In this document: piece by piece, positions 1 to 5,104 of the stretch
How the letters are laid out: each line of letters opens with the position of its first letter
How positions within the stretch are numbered: the stretch's first letter is position 1
Source: an uncultured Mesorhizobium sp.
GTDB taxonomy: Bacteria > Pseudomonadota > Alphaproteobacteria > Rhizobiales > Rhizobiaceae
Reading direction: 5' to 3'
NCBI GenBank assembly: GCA_950071955.1
Contig: CATMOC010000327.1
Location: 1-5,104, forward strand
DNA length: 5,104 nucleotides
Program-made: the position numbers and the translations under genes
The notes under the pieces: generated by a model
The model's input: the letters and a program-made list of their open reading frames with translations, nothing else
Databases searched by the model: none
Told to the model about the DNA's origin: nothing

Positions 1-1
1 T

Positions 2-376
2 GGCGAAGGCCGCCAGAAGAAGGAACTGCTGACCCTGACCCGCGAGCGCGACAAGCTGGAGCTGTCGCTGGGCGGCATCAAGGACATGGGCGGCCTGCCG
101 GACATCATGTTCGTGATCGACACCAACAAGGAAGCGATCGCCATCCTGGAAGCGCGCAAGCTGAACATTCCGGTCATCGCGATCCTGGACACCAACTGCG
201 ATCCCGACGGCATCACCTATCCGATCCCGGGCAATGACGACGCCGCGCGCGCCATCCGTCTTTACTGCGATGCAGTCGCCAATGCGGCCAAGAGCGGCAA
301 GGGCGACGGCGTGCAGGATTCGGGTGCCGATGTCGGCGCGATGGAAAACCCGCCCGAAGAAACCGCGGCGGCCTGA
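2..376 (+). CDS. rpsB: 30S ribosomal protein S2, C-terminal part
   Basis: This is the last 124 codons of ribosomal protein S2, entering from the left edge in frame 2 and ending at the TGA at 374-376. S2 is a small-subunit protein needed for late 30S assembly and for docking of S1 near the mRNA exit site. Diagnostic S2 blocks are visible: [43 protein letters not shown], and [16 protein letters not shown]. They are followed by a short acidic, low-complexity tail ([20 protein letters not shown]), as is common at alphaproteobacterial S2 C-termini. The visible part is intact, with no frameshift. The next gene is the start of tsf, the usual bacterial order, which places this left end in a conserved core-genome locus. 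The N-terminal half lies outside the window. The ATG at 86 is an internal methionine, not a start. Confidence 0.96.
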   Translation, partial: GEGRQKKELLTLTRERDKLELSLGGIKDMGGLPDIMFVIDTNKEAIAILEARKLNIPVIAILDTNCDPDGITYPIPGNDDAARAIRLYCDAVANAAKSGKGDGVQDSGADVGAMENPPEETAAA

Positions 377-388
377 GCCCTCCAGTGA

Positions 389-410
389 ACGGGCGCCATC
401 ATGCGCCCGT
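389..410 (+). promoter_or_regulatory. Inverted repeat in the rpsB-tsf spacer (first hairpin)
   Basis: ACGGGCGC (389-396) and GCGCCCGT (403-410) form a perfect 8-bp GC-rich stem with a 6-nt loop, 12 nt after the rpsB stop. No T-run follows, so it is not a canonical Rho-independent terminator. A hairpin between rpsB and tsf fits partial attenuation or mRNA-end stabilisation, as described for this operon in Escherichia coli. That role is inferred here. Confidence 0.5.
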
Positions 411-426
411 CACATAGCGGAGTTAC

Positions 427-457
427 GCGCCGGGCCGCTCCCCAGCTGGCCCGGTGC
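427..457 (+). promoter_or_regulatory. Inverted repeat in the rpsB-tsf spacer (second hairpin)
   Basis: Arms 427-436 (GCGCCGGGCC) and 448-457 (GGCCCGGTGC) pair over 10 positions, one of them a G-U, around an 11-nt loop. It lies 16 nt upstream of the tsf ribosome binding site and is not followed by a T-run. With the hairpin at 389-410 it fills most of the 110-nt spacer. It could modulate read-through or processing between the S2 and EF-Ts cistrons. No promoter was convincing in this spacer. Confidence 0.4.
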
Positions 458-473
458 CCGCACATCATTTCAA

Positions 474-479
474 GAAGGA
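474..479 (+). promoter_or_regulatory. Ribosome binding site for tsf
   Basis: GAAGGA lies 7 nt before the ATG at 487. It fixes that codon as the tsf start rather than the in-frame upstream ATG at 454, whose extra eleven residues do not resemble EF-Ts. Confidence 0.75.
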
Positions 480-486
480 AAAGACC

Positions 487-609
487 ATGGCTGCATTCAC
501 TGCTGCTGACGTAAAGGCTCTGCGCGAGAAGACCGGCGCAGGCATGATGGACGCCAAGAAGGCCCTAGAAGGCGCCAATGGCGATATCGAAGCCGCGGTC
601 GACGCACTC
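487..609 (+). pseudogene. tsf: Elongation factor Ts, truncated after about 41 codons
   Basis: EF-Ts is the cytoplasmic nucleotide-exchange factor that regenerates EF-Tu-GTP. The 41 residues from the ATG at 487 match the EF-Ts N-terminal UBA-like domain closely: VKALREKTGAGMMDAKKAL, then NGDIEAAVDAL. The family normally continues with a segment like R-[TA]-K-G-L-A-K-A-A-K-K and on to a total of roughly 290-310 residues including the EF-Tu-contacting core. Here the next codons encode unrelated sequence (SSAECLPPARTA), and I could not find the expected continuation in any frame, so this is not a simple frameshift. The frame stays open and runs by chance into the TetR gene, ending at 1698, which would give a 403-residue hybrid. 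The fragment has lost the exchange core and cannot be a functional EF-Ts. An intact copy must exist elsewhere if the junction is real, and an assembly misjoin is an equally good explanation. Confidence 0.88.
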
Positions 610-895
610 TCATCGGCGGAGTGCCTCCCGCCGGCCCGGACCGCTACCAAGGGTGCATACTGCAGCCTGGGCGGTTCTTCTCTTAGCGATTGGACTCTTC
701 TCGTTCGCGGGATCGGATTTCGCATCCCTGTGGTCCAGTCCCTCGCCGGTCGCCTTCGCCGGATCGCCGCCGCGAACCTGCGCGGAGGCGCGTCAGCAAG
801 GCTTGGCACCAATGACCCGCTGGCACCCGGCCTATTCGGCGCATCTCGACCGCGATCGCGACGGCGTCGCCTGCGAGCCCTATTTCGGGGGGTAG
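578..895 (+). CDS. Small Excalibur-domain (extracellular calcium-binding-like) protein, probably missing its native start
   Basis: The frame ending at the TAG at 893-895 encodes a basic N-terminal stretch (RRSASRRPGPLPR), a hydrophobic segment at about residues 29-45 (AAWAVLLLAIGLFSFAG), a linker, and a C-terminal Excalibur domain at about 67-101. The domain begins TCAEARQQGLAP and ends with the calcium loop DRDRDGVACE, with Asp at 91, 93 and 95 and a Cys68/Cys99 pair likely to form a disulfide. Excalibur domains occur in exported or membrane-anchored proteins, often beside nucleases or in cell-envelope proteins; this one carries no other domain. The only ATG in frame, at 578, lies inside the tsf fragment and has no good ribosome binding site, so roughly the first 11 residues are out-of-frame tsf. 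The original start was probably lost at the junction near 609. A GTG at 653 would give an 80-residue protein keeping the hydrophobic segment, but its spacing from the AAGGG just upstream is too short. The domain call is firm; the start and the functional status are not. Confidence 0.65.
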   Translation: MAISKPRSTHSHRRSASRRPGPLPRVHTAAWAVLLLAIGLFSFAGSDFASLWSSPSPVAFAGSPPRTCAEARQQGLAPMTRWHPAYSAHLDRDRDGVACEPYFGG

Positions 896-904
896 CGTCG
901 CCGC

Positions 905-918
905 CGTCCGGCCGGACG
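905..918. repeat. 14-bp perfect palindrome after the Excalibur gene
   Basis: CGTCCGGCCGGACG reads the same on both strands, 9 nt past the Excalibur stop. As RNA it would form a 5-bp stem with a 4-nt loop. With no following T-run it is at best a weak transcription-end signal. Confidence 0.35.
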
Positions 919-932
919 CGCACCAGTGCTTC

Positions 933-968
933 TTGTACAATTGTCCAAAGACCGTGGACAGGCGGACA
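933..968. promoter_or_regulatory. Candidate operator cluster upstream of the TetR-type regulator
   Basis: Overlapping symmetric elements are packed here. TTGTACAATTGTCCAA (933-948) is a 16-bp palindrome with one mismatched pair. TGTCCA (942-947) and TGGACA (955-960) form a 19-bp inverted repeat with a 7-bp centre. The half-site GGACA recurs at 964-968, 8 bp after the copy at 956-960. The right arm of the inverted repeat coincides with the proposed -35 box, the usual geometry for a repressor site. TetR-family proteins commonly bind their own promoter region. The assignment to this regulator is inferred. Confidence 0.5.
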
Positions 969-983
969 TGAAACCGCTAGAAA
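955..983 (+). promoter_or_regulatory. Predicted sigma-70-type promoter for the regulator/transporter operon
   Basis: TGGACA (955-960, five of six matches to TTGACA) is followed after 17 bp by TAGAAA (978-983, four of six matches to TATAAT). Transcription would start near 990, giving a leader of about 25 nt before the ATG at 1015. No other promoter-like pair was found within the cluster, so this could drive all four genes downstream. Confidence 0.45.
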
Positions 984-1014
984 ATCCTCCGCCAGGGAGG
1001 GTGATGAAGCCAGC

Positions 1015-1698
1015 ATGCCGAGAGCCGCACGGGAAACCGATTCCAGGACCGCGATCCTCGACGCGGCGGAAGAGCTGTTTTCGGAGCGCGGCTTCGGTGC
1101 GGTGGCGCTGCGCGAGATCGCACGCGCGGCCGGTCTCAACGTCGGCAGCCTGACCTACCATTTCGGCGATAAGGCCGGCATCCTGGAGGCCATCTACAAG
1201 CGCCACACCAACCCGATGAACGCCCGCCGGCTGGAACTGATCGGCGAGGCCAAGCGAATCGAGGATCGCGACCAGCGCCTAATGGCGATCCTGCGCGCAT
1301 ACGTGCTGCCGGCATTCTCTTCCTCGGGCGACCTGGTGGGCGGCGGCACGCGGTTCACGCGCGTGCGTGCGATCCTGTCGGCCGAAGGCAACGCCCAGGC
1401 GCGCGCGATCATCGCCGACGCCTTCGATACCACGACCAGATCCTTCATCGACGCGATCGCCGAATGCGTCACCGGCGCGGCGCGCGAGGACATCGTCTGG
1501 CGCAGCCAGTTCTTGCTCGGCTCGCTCTACTACACGCTGATCAACCCCGAACGAATCTCGCGCCTGTCCGACGGCAGGGCCGACGGGGGCGACCACGACG
1601 AGGCGATCCGCCAGATCGTGCTGTCGAGCCACGCGAGTTTCCGGGCGCTCGCCCGAACGTCCGGCACGCCCGCGGGCGAACTGGAGCATTCCGCATGA
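1015..1698 (+). CDS. TetR/AcrR-family transcriptional regulator (PsrA-like)
   Basis: A 227-residue, full-length TetR-type regulator. The N-terminal DNA-binding domain is clear: TAILDAAEELFSERGF (helix 1, about 12-27), LREIARAAGLNVGSLTYHF (helix-turn-helix, about 32-50) and DKAGILEAIYKRH. The C-terminal ligand-binding part carries RVRAILSAEGNAQARAI and WRSQFLLGSLYYTL, like the PsrA-type C-terminal domain that senses acyl or aromatic effectors in some relatives; the ligand here is unknown. The ATG at 1015 is chosen because family similarity begins there. An AGGGAGG at 994-1000 lies 14 nt upstream, somewhat far, and a GAAG at 1006-1009 is closer. The same frame is open back into the tsf fragment, but the residues encoded by 610-1014 are not family-like. 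The gene follows a candidate promoter and operator and precedes the TAXI gene by 23 nt, so autoregulation and control of the transport operon are likely. Repressor versus activator cannot be read from sequence. Confidence 0.9.
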   Translation: MPRAARETDSRTAILDAAEELFSERGFGAVALREIARAAGLNVGSLTYHFGDKAGILEAIYKRHTNPMNARRLELIGEAKRIEDRDQRLMAILRAYVLPAFSSSGDLVGGGTRFTRVRAILSAEGNAQARAIIADAFDTTTRSFIDAIAECVTGAAREDIVWRSQFLLGSLYYTLINPERISRLSDGRADGGDHDEAIRQIVLSSHASFRALARTSGTPAGELEHSA

Positions 1699-1708
1699 CC
1701 AACTCAAA

Positions 1709-1715
1709 GGGAGGT
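1709..1715 (+). promoter_or_regulatory. Strong ribosome binding site for the TAXI gene
   Basis: GGGAGGT lies 6 nt before the ATG at 1722, an excellent Shine-Dalgarno match. It decides the start against the in-frame ATG at 1695, which overlaps the regulator's TGA as ATGA but would place nine polar residues before the signal peptide. Confidence 0.8.
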
Positions 1716-1721
1716 AGAACC

Positions 1722-2654
1722 ATGAAAATTTCCATCGCATTGAAGGCGGCCGCGGTCGCACTTTCGCTGGCGGCGACGCCGGCGCTGGCGCAGGAGCGCG
1801 TCGCGATCGGCACCGGCGGCACCGGCGGCCTGTTCTACGTGATCGGCGCCGGCATGGCCGACATTTTGAACAAGCACATGGAGAACACCACCGCGCGGGC
1901 GGAAGTCACCGGCGCGTCGGTGGAAAACATCCGCCGCGTGGCGGCCGACCAGATGACCTTCGGCTTCTCCTCGTCCTCGACGCTCTACGAGGCGAAGAAC
2001 GGCATGGGTCCGTTTGACGGCGATGCGCAGCCGGTCGCGGCGATGGCCTATCTCTATCCGGCCGTCCTACAGATCGCCACGGTCGCCGACACCGGCATCG
2101 CCTCGCTCGAGGATCTTGCCGGCAAGAAGGTCAATCTCGGACCTCCCGGCAGCAACGCCGCCGTGCTGGCGCAGCGCCTGCTCGAGGCCTACGGCGTTTT
2201 CGATCCCGGCAACGCGCAGTTCCTGTCCTACACGGAAGGAACCAACGCGCTGATGAACGGCACGGTCGACGCCACCGTCGTACTTGCCGGCGCCCCGACC
2301 GCCGCGCTGATCGATCTCGACGCCCAGCGCGACATGGTGCTCCTGCCGCTCGACGAACAGAAGGTTTCCGGCCTGTTCGAGAAGTACCCCTTCTATCAGC
2401 CATACGAGATCCCGGCCGGCACCTATCCGGACCAGACCGAAGGCGTGATGGTCATCAACGACCCGGCGACGATCTTCACCAGCGAAGGCGCCGACGAGGC
2501 GCTGGTCAACTCGATCACCAAGACCATCTTCGAGCACTTGGACGAACTCGGCGAGGTCCACCCGCAGGCCAAGGCCATCGCGCTCGACACCGCGACGAAG
2601 ACGCCGATCGACCTGCATCCGGGCGCCAAGGCCTATTTCGATACCGCGAAGTAG
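1722..2654 (+). CDS. TAXI-family TRAP transporter solute-binding protein
   Basis: A 310-residue periplasmic substrate-binding protein of the TAXI (TRAP-associated extracytoplasmic immunogenic) family, which hands a captured solute to a fused TRAP permease for sodium- or proton-driven uptake. It opens with a typical Sec signal peptide: Lys2 and Lys8, a hydrophobic AAAVALSLAA core, and an ALA cleavage site after residue 23, giving a mature start QERVAIG. Family hallmarks follow in order: IGTGGTGGLFYVIG (29-42), TGASVENIRRVAADQ, the hinge region KKVNLGPPGSNAA with GPPGS at 140-144, YTEGTNALMNGTVDAT, and the closing HPGAKAYF at 299-306. Length is normal for the family and no defect is seen. The matching permease begins 21 nt downstream, so the two are co-expressed. 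TAXI substrates are poorly characterised (dicarboxylates or glutamate in a few cases). The downstream lactonase-like gene suggests an organic acid or lactone, by inference only. Confidence 0.95.
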   Translation: MKISIALKAAAVALSLAATPALAQERVAIGTGGTGGLFYVIGAGMADILNKHMENTTARAEVTGASVENIRRVAADQMTFGFSSSSTLYEAKNGMGPFDGDAQPVAAMAYLYPAVLQIATVADTGIASLEDLAGKKVNLGPPGSNAAVLAQRLLEAYGVFDPGNAQFLSYTEGTNALMNGTVDATVVLAGAPTAALIDLDAQRDMVLLPLDEQKVSGLFEKYPFYQPYEIPAGTYPDQTEGVMVINDPATIFTSEGADEALVNSITKTIFEHLDELGEVHPQAKAIALDTATKTPIDLHPGAKAYFDTAK

Positions 2655-2675
2655 TTCGGGCGGAACAGGAAACGC

Positions 2676-4622
2676 ATGCACGCGATCATCGACAGGATCC
2701 GGCTCGACCGCGCGGCGGACCGGGGCGAAGGGGAGGCGGCCATCGTGTCGCTCCTCTTCGCCGTCCTCGCCGTTGCCGTCACGGCGCTCGTCATCTACGG
2801 CGCCTATTTCGGGCTGATCACGGCGCTGATCCTGCGCTCCCTGTTCTATTCGCTCGTCTCGGCCGGCGGGCTTCTGCTCGTCGGCCTCAACGCCCGCGCA
2901 GGCTGGACGCGGTTACTCTGTTATGGGCTCGTTCCGGTCGCGCTGGTGCCGGGCTTCCATCTCTGGCAGTCCTACGTCGACATCATCATGCGCGGTGCGA
3001 TGGCGACGCCGCCGGACCTCTGGATCTTCGTCGGGGTCATGGCCGTGCTCCTGGTGCTTGTGCGCATGGCGCTCGGCTGGGCTCTCGTGATCCTGGTCGG
3101 TGTGGCAATCGCCTATGCCTGGTTCGGCTACCTGATCCCCGGCCAGTACGGCCACGGCGGTTATGACCTGCGGCGGCTCGCCTCCACGCTCATGCTTTCC
3201 ACCGAAGGCATCTACGGCCTGCCGATGGGGGTGGCCGTCGAATACATCTTCCTCTTCGCGCTGCTCGGGACGCTGCTGATGAAGATCGGCACGGGCGAGG
3301 TCTTCGTCGACATCGCGCGCGGGCTTACGGGCCGCATGCAGGGTGGGCCGGGCCTGTCGGCGGCGCTGTCGAGCGCCATGCTCGGCACCATCAACGGCAG
3401 CGCGGTTGCCAACGTCGTCACCACCGGCACTTTCACCATCCCGCTGATGAAGCGCGTCGGATATTCACCCATACTTGCCGGGGCCATCGAGGCGGCGGCC
3501 TCCTCCGCCGGGCAGATCCTTCCGCCGGTCATGGGCGCGGCCGCTTTCCTGATGGCCGAGATCATCGGCGTTCCCTATTCGCAGATCGCGCTCGCCGCGC
3601 TGGTGCCGGGGCTCCTCTACGTCGTCGCCCTGATGGTGGCGGTGCGGCTGGAGGCCGGTCGGCTTGGACTGGAGCGCGACACGGACGCGGGACTGGCGCT
3701 TCTGCGCGAGACTTTGGTGAAGCGGGGCTACCTGCTGCTCCCGCTCGTCGGGCTCATCGCTTTCCTGATCATGGGCTACACGCCGACCCGCGCGGCCGTG
3801 CTGTGTATCGTACTCGGTCTCCTGATCTCGCCGTGGAACAGGCTCACGCGGGTCGGGCCGGTCGATCTGGTCATCGTTTGCCGCGACACCCTGGTGGCGA
3901 CGATGCCAATCGTGGCGGCGGTCGCGGCGGCCGGCGCCGTCATCGGCGTGCTCAACTTGTCCGGCCTAGGGCTTATGCTGTCGGGCCTGATCGTCGATCT
4001 CGGCGGGCAGAACATCTGGGCGATCCTGGTGCTGACCGCCCTTGCCTCCTTCGTGCTCGGCATGGGACTGCCGACGTCTGCGGCTTACCTGCTGCTCGCG
4101 GTCTTGATCGCGCCCGCGCTGACCAGGCTCGGCCTGCCGCCGATTGTCGCCCACATGTTCATCTTCTACTACGGTCTCGTTTCGGCGATCACGCCGCCGG
4201 TGGCACTCGCAGCCTATGCGGCGGCGAGCATCTCGGGCGGAGATGCCAACAAGACGGCCTTTGAGGCCGTGCGGCTCGGCTTCGTAAAACTGCTGGTGCC
4301 GTTCCTCTTCGTCACCATGCCGGGACTGCTGATGATCGGCTCGCCCCCCGAGATCGTCCTGTCGGGAATTCTCGCCACGATCGGCGTCGTCGGGCTGACG
4401 ATCGCCTTCGCCGGCTGGCTGGCCCGGCCGCTCGGATCCGGGGAGCGGCTCATGATGGCCGCCGCAGCCCTTCTGGTGATCTGGCCGACCGCGGTGACGG
4501 CGACCGATCCCGTGACGCTTCTCGCGCGCGTCCTCGGCTGTGCCGTCCTCGGCCTGTTCGCCTGGCGCGCCATGACTTCTGGCGGCGCGGTCGCCGCCGC
4601 CAACCGACCGAGAGTTTCGTGA
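2676..4622 (+). CDS. TRAP transporter fused permease, TAXI-associated type
   Basis: A 648-residue inner-membrane protein combining the small (DctQ-like) and large (DctM-like) TRAP permease parts, as is normal for TAXI systems. A short basic, acidic cytoplasmic lead (1-22) precedes hydrophobic segments at about 23-50, 54-72, 79-96 and 115-155, forming the reduced N-terminal module. The DctM-like transport core then shows its signature re-entrant motifs twice: LGTINGSAVANVVTTGTF (236-253) with ASSAGQILPPVMGAAAF (275-291), and LGMGLPTSAAYLLLAVLIAP (461-480) with YYGLVSAITPPVALAAYAAA (498-517). Asn240, Ser242 and the PP pairs in these loops are the kind of residues that form the ion and substrate sites. 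A hydrophobic C-terminal extension follows from about 535. The ATG at 2676 has AGGAAA at 2667-2672, a short 3-nt gap. The TGA shares its last base with the ATG of the next gene, indicating translational coupling. It appears intact. Confidence 0.95.
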   Translation: MHAIIDRIRLDRAADRGEGEAAIVSLLFAVLAVAVTALVIYGAYFGLITALILRSLFYSLVSAGGLLLVGLNARAGWTRLLCYGLVPVALVPGFHLWQSYVDIIMRGAMATPPDLWIFVGVMAVLLVLVRMALGWALVILVGVAIAYAWFGYLIPGQYGHGGYDLRRLASTLMLSTEGIYGLPMGVAVEYIFLFALLGTLLMKIGTGEVFVDIARGLTGRMQGGPGLSAALSSAMLGTINGSAVANVVTTGTFTIPLMKRVGYSPILAGAIEAAASSAGQILPPVMGAAAFLMAEIIGVPYSQIALAALVPGLLYVVALMVAVRLEAGRLGLERDTDAGLALLRETLVKRGYLLLPLVGLIAFLIMGYTPTRAAVLCIVLGLLISPWNRLTRVGPVDLVIVCRDTLVATMPIVAAVAAAGAVIGVLNLSGLGLMLSGLIVDLGGQNIWAILVLTALASFVLGMGLPTSAAYLLLAVLIAPALTRLGLPPIVAHMFIFYYGLVSAITPPVALAAYAAASISGGDANKTAFEAVRLGFVKLLVPFLFVTMPGLLMIGSPPEIVLSGILATIGVVGLTIAFAGWLARPLGSGERLMMAAAALLVIWPTAVTATDPVTLLARVLGCAVLGLFAWRAMTSGGAVAAANRPRVS

Positions 4623-4624
4623 TG
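4620..4624 (+). other. TGATG stop/start overlap between permease and hydrolase genes
   Basis: The permease stop TGA (4620-4622) and the hydrolase start ATG (4622-4624) share one base, with only a weak GAGAG (4610-4614) upstream. This arrangement favours re-initiation by ribosomes finishing the permease and ties the enzyme's expression to the transporter. Confidence 0.85.
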
Positions 4625-5104
4625 TCTGACGCCTTGCCCTACCACCCGTCGCCGAAGAAGCCGGACATCGCGCTGCCCGCCGGCGCCTGCGATGCGCATT
4701 GCCACATCTTCGGTCCGGCGGCCGAATTCCCCTTCGCGCCCGAGCGCAACTACACGCCCGTCGATGCGCCGAAGCAAAAACTCTTCGCGCTGCACCGCCT
4801 GCTCGGCATCGAGCGCGCCGTGATCGTTCAGGCAAGTTGCCACGGCACCGACAACACGGCGATGATCGACGCGATCGCGGCGGCCGGTGGCCGCTACCGC
4901 GGAATCGCGATGGTGAAACCGGACGTGACGGACGCCGAACTGGCCGCGCTGCACGAAGGCGGCGTGCGCGGCGTGCGCTTCAACTTCGTCACCCATCTCG
5001 GACAGGATGCCGACCTCGACGCGGTACGTGCGGTGATCGGCAAGATAAAGCCGCTAGGATGGCACGCCGTGATTCATTTCGAGGCAGACCGGCTGGAGAA
5101 GCTG
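4622..5104 (+). CDS. LigI-like amidohydrolase (2-pyrone-4,6-dicarboxylate hydrolase / lactonase family), N-terminal part
   Basis: The first 161 codons of a cytoplasmic TIM-barrel hydrolase of the cog3618 group in the amidohydrolase superfamily; the family is typically about 290-310 residues and the rest lies beyond the window. The N-terminus strongly resembles LigI, which opens the lactone ring of 2-pyrone-4,6-dicarboxylate in the protocatechuate 4,5-cleavage and syringate pathways. Visible blocks are LPAGACDAHCHIFGPAAEFP with the HxH pair at His26/His28, PFAPERNYTPVDA, VIVQASCHGTDN (68-78), GVRGVRFNFV (114-123) and LGWHAVIHFEA (145-155). Arg119 matches an Arg that LigI uses to grip a substrate carboxylate. 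Two other LigI contacts, recalled from the enzyme's structural work as an Arg in FNFVKR and a Tyr in VIYFEA, are His125 and His152 here. The substrate may therefore be a different lactone, as with L-fucono- or D-galactaro-lactonases of the same group. Co-transcription with a TAXI-TRAP transporter suggests it acts on the imported solute or a derivative. The family call is confident; the exact reaction is not. Confidence 0.85.
   Translation, partial: MSDALPYHPSPKKPDIALPAGACDAHCHIFGPAAEFPFAPERNYTPVDAPKQKLFALHRLLGIERAVIVQASCHGTDNTAMIDAIAAAGGRYRGIAMVKPDVTDAELAALHEGGVRGVRFNFVTHLGQDADLDAVRAVIGKIKPLGWHAVIHFEADRLEKL

Noticed and set aside
598..603. GTCGAC (a SalI recognition sequence) next to the tsf break, hinting at a cloning junction
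   Set aside because: The EF-Ts match continues two codons past it, to about 609, so the site is part of native tsf sequence and not the join itself.
646..654. ACCAAGGGT, encoding Thr-Lys-Gly in the tsf frame, resembling the T-K-G expected just after the tsf break
   Set aside because: It is only three residues, displaced by 12 codons, and the flanking residues do not match EF-Ts. The same bases fit the Excalibur reading frame, so I treat it as coincidence rather than a small insertion in tsf.
905..918. GC palindrome considered as a Rho-independent terminator for the Excalibur gene
   Set aside because: The stem is only 5 bp with a 4-nt loop and no T-run follows.
465..1139. Long minus-strand open frame of 224 codons across the tsf fragment, Excalibur gene and TetR start
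   Set aside because: It is antisense to recognised genes, shows no family resemblance, is Arg/Ala/Pro-rich as expected for the complement of GC-rich coding DNA, and has no ribosome binding site I could identify.
3966..4996. Minus-strand open frames of 289 and 260 codons opposite the permease and hydrolase
   Set aside because: They are low-complexity Arg/Gly/Asp-rich shadows of two clearly homologous plus-strand genes; long antisense frames are common at this GC content.
1..5104. CRISPR arrays, tRNA or rRNA genes, insertion sequences, integrase or attachment sites
   Set aside because: No regularly spaced repeats, cloverleaf, transposase-like frames or flanking direct repeats were seen in either strand.

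Overview
The window looks alphaproteobacterial and is GC-rich throughout. The clearest taxonomic signal is the left edge, which carries the end of rpsB followed by the start of tsf, the conserved ribosomal protein S2 / elongation factor Ts order. From memory the EF-Ts N-terminus resembles Sphingomonadales or related Alphaproteobacteria, but no database comparison was possible.

Layout: (1) 2-376, the C-terminal 124 residues of S2. (2) 377-486, a spacer with two GC-rich inverted repeats and the tsf ribosome binding site. (3) 487-609, the first 41 codons of tsf. The EF-Ts similarity then stops abruptly, leaving a fragment of a gene normally about 290-310 codons long. (4) About 610-895, a small exported or membrane-anchored Excalibur-domain protein whose own start appears lost at the junction. 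(5) 896-1014, an intergenic region with a plausible sigma-70 promoter overlapped by several palindromic half-sites. (6) 1015-5104, a compact plus-strand cluster: a TetR/PsrA-like regulator, a TAXI-type periplasmic solute-binding protein, a fused TRAP permease of the same transporter class, and the first 161 codons of a LigI-like (2-pyrone-4,6-dicarboxylate hydrolase / cog3618 lactonase) amidohydrolase that runs off the right edge.

Genes 1015-5104 probably form one operon: spacings are 23 nt, 21 nt and a 1-nt stop/start overlap (TGATG). The simplest reading is that the TAXI protein captures an organic acid or lactone in the periplasm, the permease imports it, the LigI-like enzyme hydrolyses a related lactone in the cytoplasm, and the TetR-type protein controls the operon from the sites upstream of it.

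The most notable feature is the break in tsf at about position 609. tsf is normally essential, so this is either a partial duplication or rearrangement with an intact tsf elsewhere, or an assembly misjoin between two unrelated pieces of DNA. The sequence alone cannot decide between these. I do not see a demonstrably new system. The best lead is the LigI-like enzyme, which appears to lack two residues used by LigI to hold its substrate.
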